Positions 53,682 through 61,947 of a DNA stretch of 64,000 nucleotides are shown here, one piece after another (the first letter of the stretch is position 1; the number at the start of each line of letters is the position of its first letter). The position numbers and the translations under genes were made by a program. Below the pieces are notes generated by a model. It saw nothing but the letters and a program-made list of their open reading frames with translations. It was not told the origin of the DNA and did not search any database. Source of the stretch: Labrenzia sp. OB1 (lineage in GTDB: Bacteria > Pseudomonadota > Alphaproteobacteria > Rhizobiales > Stappiaceae); the NCBI RefSeq assembly GCF_001624695.1, contig NZ_JSEP01000009.1:151988-215987 (forward strand), in the 5' to 3' direction.

Positions 53682-54779
53682 CTAATTCGGGGCGTTTTTC
53701 GGAGGCCATGTATTTGACCAAATGGACAAGTCAGGGACGGTTCCGTCGCATGTTTTCCGGGTGGCTTCTTCCAGCAGGACCAGTCCGGTGCCGTTCCAGA
53801 TCCACCTGTTCCAGAGGCCGCATTCGCCGACGCCGGAGCCCTTGAAGTAGCTGACGAGCTGCTCATCCGCAGGTGACCACTTTGCATTGTAGATCAGGTC
53901 GGTTGCTACCGGTCCCTTCTCCGACATGCGGGCGACATGGACCTGCCGGGCTGCGCCGTCCTTGCCGGAAAGGACGGCGACATAGGGGCTGTTATAGGCA
54001 GTCGGAGCGCCGCAGGGGATGATATACAGCGAGCCGTTTTCGTCCAGGGGGACGCGCACCGCGTTCAGGCCGGCGAAGATCGCCGGATCGATTTCGGAAC
54101 ACAGGCGATTGGCGGACCAGACCGCCGCGACTTCCGGCGGCAGCTGATCCGCGCTGACCAGCGGAATGGCATGGGGAGCGTTCTTGGCGGGGTCGGTGCC
54201 GGGTGAAACGATGGCGGCAACGGTTCCCGTGCGATCCTGCTGGTTGTCGAGCCACAGAAGGCCGGCCTTCAGTCCCTGAAGCGAGACAGGAACCGCCACG
54301 GGATCAGCATCCTTTGCGACGGGAAGATGGATTGTCAGCTCTTTGCCGGACTGCATGGCTTGAAGCAAATTCGCAGTCACAGGCCCTGTCGGATACCAGA
54401 AACCCTCGCCGCCGAGAGGGCGGAAACCGGCGGGAGCGGCCACCGTGGGCTGCATTTCGCGAAGCTGCTCGATCGGCAGTGCCTCGATTTCCACCCCGTC
54501 GACGTCAAAGCGCAGACTTCCCTCTTGCGGCAATTCGGTATTGGTGGTCAGGCGCACCAGGGGCTGGGCTTCGGCCTGCCAGTCCCGCACGATGCGCAGG
54601 TCCACCCACACCGATTGCGCTCGGGTAAAGGACGATGCGAAACACACTCCCGTATTGCCGCAATCGACTGTCCAGCTTTCGAAGCTGGGCGGTGTGCGGC
54701 CTGGCTGCGCCGATGCGCCGGACGCGAAGCCGAGCACCGTTGCGGCGGATATCAGAAATGTTAATAGTCTCAGCGTCAT
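53682..54779 (-). CDS. DUF1176 domain-containing periplasmic protein
   Basis: A 365-residue secreted protein: signal peptide (LLTFLISAATVLGFASGASA), then SFESWTVDCGNTGVCFASSF, WLDNQQDRTGTVAAIV, and the C-terminal YFKGSGVGECGLWNRWIWNGTGLVLLEE with CDGT. These are the conserved blocks of DUF1176, a family of uncharacterised proteins in alphaproteobacteria. Cys pairs suggest disulfides. A distant relative occurs at 61948. Function unknown. Confidence 0.85.
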   Translation of the reverse strand: MTLRLLTFLISAATVLGFASGASAQPGRTPPSFESWTVDCGNTGVCFASSFTRAQSVWVDLRIVRDWQAEAQPLVRLTTNTELPQEGSLRFDVDGVEIEALPIEQLREMQPTVAAPAGFRPLGGEGFWYPTGPVTANLLQAMQSGKELTIHLPVAKDADPVAVPVSLQGLKAGLLWLDNQQDRTGTVAAIVSPGTDPAKNAPHAIPLVSADQLPPEVAAVWSANRLCSEIDPAIFAGLNAVRVPLDENGSLYIIPCGAPTAYNSPYVAVLSGKDGAARQVHVARMSEKGPVATDLIYNAKWSPADEQLVSYFKGSGVGECGLWNRWIWNGTGLVLLEEATRKTCDGTVPDLSIWSNTWPPKNAPN

Positions 54780-54945
54780 TAGCCGGTTACCCGATTATGG
54801 TTGCCATCTTTTCAGCGGCCAATACATCTTGTACGAAATGCACGCGGCAAGGTGAAGCCGCTAGTGACCAGAAACACGACGGCGGTCGCCTTTGTCCCGT
54901 ATTTCCTATAGGGGCGGACCGGCGTCGCTGCCAGAGGAGGCGGTA

Positions 54946-55644
54946 GTGACTCAAGGAACTTCAAGTGCCGGCGGAGAAGACGCGTCAGGCGGCCATGAAG
55001 ACGACATGCCGCCGATCCAGGTCATGGTCATCGTCGTCACGCCGTTTCAGCAGAACTGCTCACTTATCTGGGATCCGGCCACCATGCGCGGCACGGTGAT
55101 CGACCCGGGCGGTGATGTGGACCGGATCCGGACGGCCATCGACGCTCAGGGGGTCAAGGTTGAAAAAATCGTTCTGACTCATGGACATATAGATCATGTG
55201 GGCGGAGCTGCCGATCTGGCCGAAGCCCTCGGTGTTCCTGTCGAAGGACCGCATGAAGCCGACCGGCAACTGATCGACAGAGTGGCCGATCAGGCCGCGC
55301 AATTCGGTGTCGACGGGGTCAGGCCGGTCACCCCGGACCGCTGGATGGACGAAGGCGATCAGGTCGAGATTGCCGGCCGGATGTTCGACGTTCTTCACTG
55401 TCCCGGCCACTCTCCGGGGCATCTTGTTTTCCATGACAAGGATCTGCGGTTCGCCATTTCCGGCGATGTTCTTTTTGCCGGCTCGATCGGCCGGACGGAC
55501 CTGCCGGGAGGCGACCACGCGACCCTGATCAGGTCAATCCGGGAGAAACTGCTTCCGCTCGGAGACGATGTCTCCTTCATTCCGGGTCACGGACAAGCTT
55601 CGACCATCGGTCGCGAACGGGAGAACAATCCGTTTCTGACCTGA
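54946..55644 (+). CDS. MBL-fold metallo-hydrolase (glyoxalase II-like)
   Basis: A 232-residue metallo-beta-lactamase-fold enzyme. The zinc motif is LTHGHIDHVGG; further ligands are in HCPGHSPGHL, FAISGDVLFAGSIGRTDLPGG and IPGHGQASTIG. The layout fits the small glyoxalase II-like/YcbL group that hydrolyses thioesters. GTG 54946 is chosen because GAGGAGG lies 5 nt upstream. The N-terminal 25 residues are acidic and not conserved. It is divergent from the DUF1176 gene. Confidence 0.92.
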   Translation: MTQGTSSAGGEDASGGHEDDMPPIQVMVIVVTPFQQNCSLIWDPATMRGTVIDPGGDVDRIRTAIDAQGVKVEKIVLTHGHIDHVGGAADLAEALGVPVEGPHEADRQLIDRVADQAAQFGVDGVRPVTPDRWMDEGDQVEIAGRMFDVLHCPGHSPGHLVFHDKDLRFAISGDVLFAGSIGRTDLPGGDHATLIRSIREKLLPLGDDVSFIPGHGQASTIGRERENNPFLT

Positions 55645-55672
55645 TGGTCCGGTGCTGTGAAGTTGACCGGTT

Positions 55673-56683
55673 TCAGAGAAGCGCTCTGAGGTCGTCGATG
55701 CGGTCGTTGACCAGCCAGCCGTAGTAATTCTCGCGCGGCCAGGCCTGGCCGGTGCGGCGGAACCTTGCGGCCCGGCTCCACGGGTCCCCAAGATTATAGA
55801 GCGTAGCGGTGAGGCCAGGGTTGTTGGAGATATCGACCTTGCCGACGGATTTATAGGCGGCGATGGCGTCCTGAATGATGGCGGCCATATAGTGGAGCGA
55901 AATGTTCGGATCCATCGTGGCCTTGTAAACGCTTTCCGCATTGGAGGCCTGAAGCTTGCGGAAATTGCTTTGCCGGGCCACGCGGTCGGTCATTTTCAGA
56001 ACGGTCAGCGGGCTGAGCTGCCCCAGCCCGAAACTCTGGCCGGCAAAAAGCGGCTGGAAGAAAGCTTCGTTGAAATTCTTCTTCGGATAGCGCACGCCTT
56101 CCACGGACCGGCCGCGGAACTTGCTGTTCCAGACACTCTCGTAGCAGGACCAGCGGCGGTCGCTGCTCTCCTGAATGTGATCCTTGCGGCAGCGGTCGAA
56201 CTGCGGACGCTCGACGAAAGTCTCGACATGTTCGCCGTTGATTTCGAAACTTATCCGCACACCGGCGTAGGCGAGCGCCTTGACGTAGTATGATTGCGCG
56301 CTGTCGAGGGTGTCGTAATTATAGGTGTGCTCGCCGACGATGGCGCCGATGAGGTGGATCGGATCGATGCCATAGCGCGAGGCCACCCGCTTGATGGACG
56401 AAATCAGCCGGCGGTCGCGCTTCAGAACGCCCAGCACCTTTTCGAACTTGGCGTCATAGGAGGACCTGGATGCCGAAGTCCGGCGGGACGAGGCATAGGG
56501 TATTTTCGGCTGAGACCTGTAGCGGTTGCCCTCCGGGACCGTGCGCACCGACTGGGCCATCGCCGGCTGGCTGGCCGGGAAGAGCGGAACGGCAGGGTTC
56601 AGGAGCAGCGCGGTAGCCAGGCACCCTGCGCGAAGTAGGGTGCTTAGTCTGAACGAACCTGTCTTCCTGCACATAGTGATCAT
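55673..56683 (-). CDS. DUF1402 family secreted protein
   Basis: A 336-residue protein with a signal peptide (FRLSTLLRAGCLATALLLNPAVPLF, ending near MAQS). The mature domain has IKRVASRYGIDPIHLIGAIVGEHTYNYDT, SFGLGQLSPLTVLKMTDRVA and PNISLHYMAAIIQDAIAAY. These are hallmarks of DUF1402, predicted to have a lysozyme-like fold (the Glu in VGEHTYN and the Gly-Leu-Gly-Gln-Leu-Ser-Pro segment recall lytic transglycosylases). The start is ATG 56683; a second ATG follows nine bases later. Enzymatic activity is inference. Confidence 0.8.
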   Translation of the reverse strand: MITMCRKTGSFRLSTLLRAGCLATALLLNPAVPLFPASQPAMAQSVRTVPEGNRYRSQPKIPYASSRRTSASRSSYDAKFEKVLGVLKRDRRLISSIKRVASRYGIDPIHLIGAIVGEHTYNYDTLDSAQSYYVKALAYAGVRISFEINGEHVETFVERPQFDRCRKDHIQESSDRRWSCYESVWNSKFRGRSVEGVRYPKKNFNEAFFQPLFAGQSFGLGQLSPLTVLKMTDRVARQSNFRKLQASNAESVYKATMDPNISLHYMAAIIQDAIAAYKSVGKVDISNNPGLTATLYNLGDPWSRAARFRRTGQAWPRENYYGWLVNDRIDDLRALL

Positions 56684-56906
56684 TCTGCGCCTGGTATTGT
56701 TGTTAAATATGCGCGCGCAAGCGGAGGCTGCGCCGTCCGGCCGTAGCGGTTTTACATAGCTCGCTGAATGCGACAGTAAATAACTCATTCTGCAAAAAGC
56801 CCCCAGAAAGAAACACTACGGCATCCCAGATGCAACAGCTTCCTTCCCTTAAGCGCTCACCATCAACAAAGAAGTGATCGCCGTCACAGAGGTTTGTTTC
56901 TCGAGG

Positions 56907-57257
56907 TTATTGTGAATTCTTTCCGGCAAGGCGGGCCGGACCCATCCGCAAACGGACCTCGCTGGGCACTGCAAGAAAGTCATTGAAGGCCTTGTGCTGG
57001 CGCAGGCCGCAGAGTTCCCGCTGGATGACGACGTGCCAAAGCGCCTCGCCGGCCGCCGCCACAAGGCGGTCCCGTTCCTCTTGAGACAGTTCGGCCGTGC
57101 TTTCTGCAGTCTTCAGGTCTGAAAGGGCTTGTTCCAGTTTCACGGTCAACCGGGAAAGCGTCGAGGCCTTCTCGTTCAATATCTCCTGTTCCAGGGCCGC
57201 AGTAAGCGGGTCCCGGTCATCCTTGTTGCCGATGTTCCGGGGAGGTCGTACCGTCAT
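56907..57257 (-). CDS. Small DUF6665-like protein
   Basis: A 116-residue soluble protein, mostly helical: DPLTAALEQEILNEKASTLSRLTVKLEQALSDL, ERDRLVAAAGEALWHVVIQRELCGLRQ, and FLAVPSEVRLRMGP. I recognise it as the short alphaproteobacterial family DUF6665, without known function. It precedes DUF1402 and follows the MFS gene on the same strand. Confidence 0.6.
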   Translation of the reverse strand: MTVRPPRNIGNKDDRDPLTAALEQEILNEKASTLSRLTVKLEQALSDLKTAESTAELSQEERDRLVAAAGEALWHVVIQRELCGLRQHKAFNDFLAVPSEVRLRMGPARLAGKNSQ

Positions 57258-57302
57258 CGGGGCGGCGCATCCTGTCGTTTCGGTGTTGGAAGATCGCTTT
57301 GC

Positions 57303-58652
57303 CTATCTGTTCCTTGCAAGGTCCTTGTGGAACAGAAGCAATCCCGCAAGGGCGATCAGCTTCAACACACATGGCAAACCGGCATAGGTCAGGCTCAGCA
57401 GAAGGCCGAGATCCGGTGTCATGGCATTTCCCGGATGGTAACCGAAAAAGCCAAGGAGAGGTAGAGTCAGGCCGGTGGCTGCCGCGAGCGACAGCTTCGA
57501 CATAAAGGCCATGACGGAAAACAGCCGCGAGGCTTCCCATTCCCGGTCATCGGCTTCGATATGGTCCGCCAGGATGGCAGGCGGTAAAGCCAGATCCGCT
57601 CCAAGGGCGAAACCGGACAGCGCGCAGACCAGCGCGTAGGCAATGATATCTCCTTCTGCCAGCAAGCTGGCCCAGCAGAAGGTGACGACTGCGGTGATCA
57701 GCGCCATCTGCCACGCCCGCAGTTTGCCGTATTTGCGCGCAACCCTCGTCCAGAGGGGAAGCGAGGCCGCGCCTGAAAGAAAATAGATCAGCAGAAACAA
57801 CCCGGTATAACTTTCGGCACCCAGCCGGTCGCGGACGAAAAACAGCACCAGAACCGCTGGAATGGCGCTCGCGAAAGTGTTCAGCAAAACCAGCGAGAAG
57901 AAGGTTGCGCGCCAGCGGTCGGTCATCAGCTTGATCCACCCGGCCGATCTTCGCGAAGGTGTCGGAACGATAAGCGGTGCGGTGCGCATCCAGCGGAACA
58001 ACAGCCAGCATGCGGCGGCCAGAAGTGGCAGATATCCCAGCGAAAGCCAATGAAAGGCAGCCTCGGTACCGACGAAACCGGTCAATACCGGCGGGATGAC
58101 AGAGGCGACCAGGAGGCCGACCAATCCATAGGCCTCGCGGCTCGCCGTGATCCTGGTGCGGCTTGCGCTGCTTGCCCGCCAAAGGCCTCCAAGCGTCTGG
58201 AAATTGATCGCGACGATGGAATATCCCGTCGTGCAGATCAGGACCGACAGTGTGAACCAGAGCATGGGAGACCGTTCCAGCGGATGAAACAGCATCCAGA
58301 AGCCGGCGCCGAGCAGAAAAGCGCCGAGCAGAAGTATGAGATGTCTCCAGCGATGAAAGCGGTCGCTCAGGCTGCCGATAAGCGGATCCTGAATGGCATC
58401 GAACAACCGCAGGGCCAGCAGGGCTGTTCCCAGCGCCGTCAAGGGCAGTTGCAGCGTGAGCGCATAGAAATCGGGAGCATGCAGGTAGATCGGCAATCCG
58501 GCGAAGGCGAGGGGAAAAGCCATCACGCCATAGGCTGACAATGACCTCGGCGTCAGCTCGGGAGCCGTTGCGCCGTCAGGCCGTCCGTCCGATGTGTCAT
58601 GGTCGCGGGGCGATACTTCTGCAGTCGTCTGACGGTCGGCCCGCAGCTTCAA
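57303..58652 (-). CDS. MFS transporter, glycoside-pentoside-hexuronide (GPH) type
   Basis: A 449-residue carrier with 12 helices. The MelB/GPH-type signature LRLFDAIQDPLIGSLSDR is in the N-terminal half (helix 2 and loop), and DLALPPAILADHIEADDREW marks the central loop region. About 35 hydrophilic residues precede the first helix, so the true start could be internal. It overlaps the chalcone-isomerase-like gene by 4 nt, implying coupled translation. Substrate unknown; a sugar or uronate is likely. Confidence 0.85.
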   Translation of the reverse strand: MKLRADRQTTAEVSPRDHDTSDGRPDGATAPELTPRSLSAYGVMAFPLAFAGLPIYLHAPDFYALTLQLPLTALGTALLALRLFDAIQDPLIGSLSDRFHRWRHLILLLGAFLLGAGFWMLFHPLERSPMLWFTLSVLICTTGYSIVAINFQTLGGLWRASSASRTRITASREAYGLVGLLVASVIPPVLTGFVGTEAAFHWLSLGYLPLLAAACWLLFRWMRTAPLIVPTPSRRSAGWIKLMTDRWRATFFSLVLLNTFASAIPAVLVLFFVRDRLGAESYTGLFLLIYFLSGAASLPLWTRVARKYGKLRAWQMALITAVVTFCWASLLAEGDIIAYALVCALSGFALGADLALPPAILADHIEADDREWEASRLFSVMAFMSKLSLAAATGLTLPLLGFFGYHPGNAMTPDLGLLLSLTYAGLPCVLKLIALAGLLLFHKDLARNR

Positions 58653-59212
58653 GAGCCGGACCCGACCAGTTTCGCGCGCAGTTTCGGATTGCGTGTCTGG
58701 CCTCCCAGCCAGATGTCGAAGAATCTGCGGGTGAAGTCAGCGTCGGCAATTGTTCCGAGTTTCCTCTGGCCTTGATAAAAGTCGGTACTGCCCTGCGCTG
58801 TTCTGACACCTGTAATCGACTGTCCGGCGGAGACATTCGGGAAGATCGCCGCCATCTGGCGGGCCCAGGACGACAGTTTGTCTGGGGGCGTCCCACCCTG
58901 CTTGCGGATTTCTTCGATGGAGCGGTCTGCGATTGCCTTGCCCTTGAAATTACGCAGGTAGGTCAGCTTCAACGCGTACGGTCCGCCGCGGCTGTAGCTC
59001 CCCCGGGGAGCGTAAAGCTCCGCGTCGAAAACCTTGAAGCCCAGGAACGTCAGTCGTCCCTTGCCCACCAGTTGCGCGGAGGGAAGGGCACGTGATGCGA
59101 TGCCCGTGTCGGCAAGTCCCGGAGTTGAGACGACAGGTGCAAAGCAGAATGTCATCATGAGGGCGATTATTGCGGCTTTGCCGAAAGCAAGAGGATGTGC
59201 GCGGGTTTTCAA
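58649..59212 (-). CDS. Chalcone isomerase-like family protein, secreted
   Basis: A protein of about 187 residues with a signal peptide (LKTRAHPLAFGKAAIIALMMTF to PGLA). The domain has LVGKGRLTFLGFKVFDAELYAPRGSY, YALKLTYLRNFKGKAIADRSIEEIRKQG and LGTIADADFTRRFFDIWLG, the bacterial chalcone-isomerase-like profile (PF16036 type). It folds like the plant enzyme but is not known to act on flavonoids. The start at TTG 59212 (GGGAG upstream) is preferred over an in-frame ATG at 59269. It overlaps the MFS gene by 4 nt. Confidence 0.75.
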   Translation of the reverse strand: MKTRAHPLAFGKAAIIALMMTFCFAPVVSTPGLADTGIASRALPSAQLVGKGRLTFLGFKVFDAELYAPRGSYSRGGPYALKLTYLRNFKGKAIADRSIEEIRKQGGTPPDKLSSWARQMAAIFPNVSAGQSITGVRTAQGSTDFYQGQRKLGTIADADFTRRFFDIWLGGQTRNPKLRAKLVGSGS

Positions 59213-59739
59213 GATATCGCTCCCGAATATACGTCGAACCTGATACCTGTCTTGTACGCGCCCAAACATCTTCCGGATCGGTCAAGGGTAATTTCTGACG
59301 GAAGAGCGATAAAAATGACGCGAAAACATTGGCTTGACGTGTGTCCGATTGCCGATTTTTCCGGAATTGGGGCACCTCCGCCAACTGATCCGAAACTTGG
59401 TGGATGTGTATTGGTCGCAGCGCGTTCTTCCGGGGGGCTGTTTTCTGACAAATTTCGAAGTGTCATGTTTTCTTCGATTTCAGCTTGCTTTATATTGGCC
59501 TTGAACGTGGTGCAGACGGTCAGACACGTCGTATCGCATTCAGGATCTTCCCTGCGTCAGGCGCAGGTGTTCCGGCAGATGGCTGGTTGCCTGCCGGCAG
59601 TGCCGTACTTCCGGGTTCGTTGCCTGGAACGATGTGCGTCCGTTTGAACGCAAACAGGATTTTCAAGGAATGTAGATCGGTCGACTCTTCCGCCGCGCTG
59701 CCGGTTCGCAAGACGTCGTGACGATCCAGGGTCAATGCC
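59213..59739. other. Intergenic region between CHI-like gene and clpS
   Basis: About 500 bases without a supported gene. Several open frames exist (for instance 59485-59721 plus) but lack ribosome-binding sites, signal or family similarity. It should hold the divergent promoters of the CHI-like gene and clpS. No operator palindrome stands out. Confidence 0.4.
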
Positions 59740-60042
59740 ATGAGCGATATCGACTTCAAACCAAAACTGCAGCAGAAGACCAAGCTTCAGAAACCGAAGC
59801 TCTACAAGGTCATTCTGCTGAACGACGACTACACGCCGCGAGAGTTCGTGGTGCTCATTCTGAAAGCCGAGTTCCGTCTGGACATGGCTCAGGCGGAGGT
59901 CGTCATGCTGACCGCACACCAGAAGGGTGCCTGCGTCATTTCCGTCTATCCGAGGGATGTCGCGGAGACCAAGGCCACAAGGGCGATTGATGCGGCCAGC
60001 GAACTGGGTTATCCGCTGCAATTGGCCGTCGAGCCGGAATAG
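59740..60042 (+). CDS. clpS: ATP-dependent Clp protease adaptor ClpS (ClpS2-like)
   Basis: A 100-residue adaptor that brings N-degron substrates to ClpAP. LYKVILLNDDYTPREFVV contains the N-end-binding Asn-Asp-Asp and Thr; TAHQKG keeps the His; VAETKA and GYPL complete the fold. The hydrophobic gatekeeper Met of E. coli ClpS (NDDYTPMEF) is Arg. CG(V) before the later strand is replaced by CVISV. Such changes fit the ClpS2 subgroup of alphaproteobacteria. clpA is not adjacent; a repeat and a bidirectional terminator follow. Confidence 0.93.
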   Translation: MSDIDFKPKLQQKTKLQKPKLYKVILLNDDYTPREFVVLILKAEFRLDMAQAEVVMLTAHQKGACVISVYPRDVAETKATRAIDAASELGYPLQLAVEPE

Positions 60043-60080
60043 GCTGGGGGACTCGTCTGCCTTGCTTTGCTGCTCTTGCG

Positions 60081-60188
60081 GCATGTCGCGTTGAATTGAA
60101 GCCAGGAAATCGTCCGAACGCATTTGCAATGCAAACGCTGTCTCGGGCGTCTTCCTGAACCCATCGATCCTCTTGAACACGACACGCT
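60081..60188. repeat. 108-bp palindromic intergenic repeat, copy D
   Basis: Gap-free match to copies A, B and C, although 39 kb away. It shares with C the exact apical segment GCATTTGCAATGCAAACGC and TCGGGCGT. Outer arms GTCGCGTTGA/TGAACACGAC show one substitution on the right arm. It lies between clpS and the terminator shared with the coiled-coil gene. Confidence 0.92.
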
Positions 60189-60195
60189 TCAAAAC

Positions 60196-60223
60196 AAAGC
60201 CCCGGCTCAAGACCGGGGCTTTT
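60196..60223. terminator. Bidirectional terminator between clpS and coiled-coil gene
   Basis: Ten exact pairs, AAAGCCCCGG with CCGGGGCTTT, 7-nt loop. TTT follows on the plus strand and TTTGTTTT on the minus strand. It serves the two convergent genes, with repeat D between clpS and it. Confidence 0.88.
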
Positions 60224-60244
60224 CGTATTCAGGTACGATGAAAA

Positions 60245-61729
60245 TCAGTCGCGCAGTTTGACGATCTTCTTGTCGTCGCCACCGGAGGGAGTGTCGTCAT
60301 CCGGTCCTTCGTCGCCGGAGGAGCCGTCATCAAGGTCGATCGGATCCTGTTCCGCCGGTAGGGGCTCGGTGATGCCGAGTTCCGCGATCGGGTCGTAGCT
60401 CTCGGTCAGGCCCAGCTCTTCGGCCGGTCCCTTGCCTTCCATGGCCATCTGGTAGTTGGTGATGACCGACTTGAGCTGAACGATCTGCTCGTTGGCGGTG
60501 TCCACCTGGATCTTGTAACGCTGCAGACGTTTGTTTTCCTCGATCAGATCTTCCAGATTGTCGGCGAATTTCTGGTTCTGATTGCGCTGGTGGTTGAGAT
60601 CCGTCAGAGCCGAATTGTAGCGCAGGTTCAGTTCACGCAGCTTGGCGGAGGTCGCCATCAGCTCATTGCGGTCGCTCTCGTGGTTCTTCTGGGCGCTGTC
60701 GAGAAGGTGCTCGATTTCCTGCATGCGCTTGAGGAGATCGCGGTTGCGCTCCTTGAGCGTGGAGTTCTCGCGGGCCATTTCCTGCAGCGACTGAGCGCCG
60801 ATGCGGCGCTGAGAGGAAAGGTTCTCTATTTCCGCATTCAGCGCATAGACCTCGTTGTCATGCTTGCGCTGTTCTTCCTCCAGCCTCGTCTTGGCGTAAA
60901 CCAGCTCCTGGCTCGCGACGTCGAGATGGGATTTCAGGTCGATATTGTCGTTGCGGAATTCACCCAGCTCGCGCTTGGAAGCTTCCAGCTCGCTGGTGAC
61001 CAGATTGTTTTTGCGGATCTCGTCTTCCAGCAGCTTTGCGCTTTCGGACAGATTCTGCTGCAGTTCCTTTTCCCGGTGCCTGACCGCTTCCAGATCCGAA
61101 CCGATGTTCTCGGCATGCTTTTCCAGCGTCTCGAATTTGGCTTTCAGGTCGTTGAGTTCGCCGCTGAGGTCGGCGATCTGCGCATTGGCCTCTACCAGTC
61201 TGGCGCTTTGCTGCCGGTATTCGTCGTTGATCTTCTTGTTGTTGTCACGGATCGAGACGATGTCGTTACGGGCGGTTTCCAGCGCCGTGCGGGTCTCGGT
61301 GGTGCGTTTGCGAAGCGAATGGACCTCCGCCTGGGCATCTTCCAGCTGGGTGGTGAGTGTCCTCACCTTGTGGTCAGCGTCCAGAAGATCGGTCGAGATC
61401 TTGGCATTTTGAGACTTCAACCGGACTTCGGTTTCGACGCCGGCGCGCGACGCTTCCAGAAACTCTGACATCATGCGAATCGATGTCTGGCTTTCCGCGG
61501 CAAAGGCGGCCATCTGGTCGAATGTCTGATTGAGCCCGCCGACCCGGGATTTCAACCCGTCCAGCTGGTTCATCTTTTCCTGCATTTTCAGAGCGAAAGG
61601 CGAAAGATGCTCGACATTGTTCTTGTCCGGAAGCTGCGCGCCTTCCTGGATTTCGGCGCTTGATGCCCCGCTCTCAACCTGCTGCTCCTGCTCATCGCCC
61701 GGGCGCGAGGATTTCGAGAAAATGCCCAT
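60245..61729 (-). CDS. Long coiled-coil cytoskeleton-like protein
   Basis: A 494-residue protein with no enzyme domain. After a short start (MGIFSKSSRPG) and an acidic linker, residues from about 50 to 430 are almost continuous coiled coil with heptad Leu/Ile and Glu/Lys/Gln richness (LSPFALKMQEKMNQLDGLKSRVGG to LKSVITNYQMAMEG). The C-terminus is acidic and disordered (EQDPIDLDDGSSGDEGP), ending KKIVKLRD. The layout (head, long rod, tail) is that of bacterial intermediate-filament-like proteins such as crescentin and rhizobial coiled-coil-rich proteins. The start at 61729 is chosen over 61780. A CtrA-type box lies 56 nt upstream. Confidence 0.75.
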   Translation of the reverse strand: MGIFSKSSRPGDEQEQQVESGASSAEIQEGAQLPDKNNVEHLSPFALKMQEKMNQLDGLKSRVGGLNQTFDQMAAFAAESQTSIRMMSEFLEASRAGVETEVRLKSQNAKISTDLLDADHKVRTLTTQLEDAQAEVHSLRKRTTETRTALETARNDIVSIRDNNKKINDEYRQQSARLVEANAQIADLSGELNDLKAKFETLEKHAENIGSDLEAVRHREKELQQNLSESAKLLEDEIRKNNLVTSELEASKRELGEFRNDNIDLKSHLDVASQELVYAKTRLEEEQRKHDNEVYALNAEIENLSSQRRIGAQSLQEMARENSTLKERNRDLLKRMQEIEHLLDSAQKNHESDRNELMATSAKLRELNLRYNSALTDLNHQRNQNQKFADNLEDLIEENKRLQRYKIQVDTANEQIVQLKSVITNYQMAMEGKGPAEELGLTESYDPIAELGITEPLPAEQDPIDLDDGSSGDEGPDDDTPSGGDDKKIVKLRD

Positions 61730-61784
61730 TCCTGTCTCCTGACCTTCCCCGCCGGCGCACGTCCGGCGGCAGATACGCAATACC

Positions 61785-61800
61785 TTAACTCTTTCTTAAC
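61785..61800. promoter_or_regulatory. Candidate CtrA-binding box upstream of the coiled-coil gene
   Basis: The sequence TTAA, seven bases, TTAAC matches the consensus of the alphaproteobacterial cell-cycle regulator CtrA exactly (TTAA-N7-TTAA[C]). It lies 56 nt before the start of the coiled-coil gene, where a promoter would be. The chance of one such exact match within a window of this size is not negligible, so position gives it most of its weight. Confidence 0.55.
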
Positions 61801-61947
61801 CCAAAAGTCCCCGGCGTTTCAACGACTCACGCAGACTACACTGCAGGATAGCGCGGTAAGTGTTACCTCAGAAAGACAGAAGTCTCTGCATTTTTAACGG
61901 TTTTTGAGCCTATGGTTAACCGCCCGGTGGAAACATGAGCCTGTGGG

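Noticed and set aside
59485..59721. 78-codon plus-strand frame before clpS
   Set aside because: No ribosome-binding site, no start context, no family; codon use is unlike neighbouring genes.
61893..61920. Second pair of TTAA motifs near the coiled-coil gene
   Set aside because: The spacing between the two TTAA is 18 bases, not the 7 required for a CtrA site.
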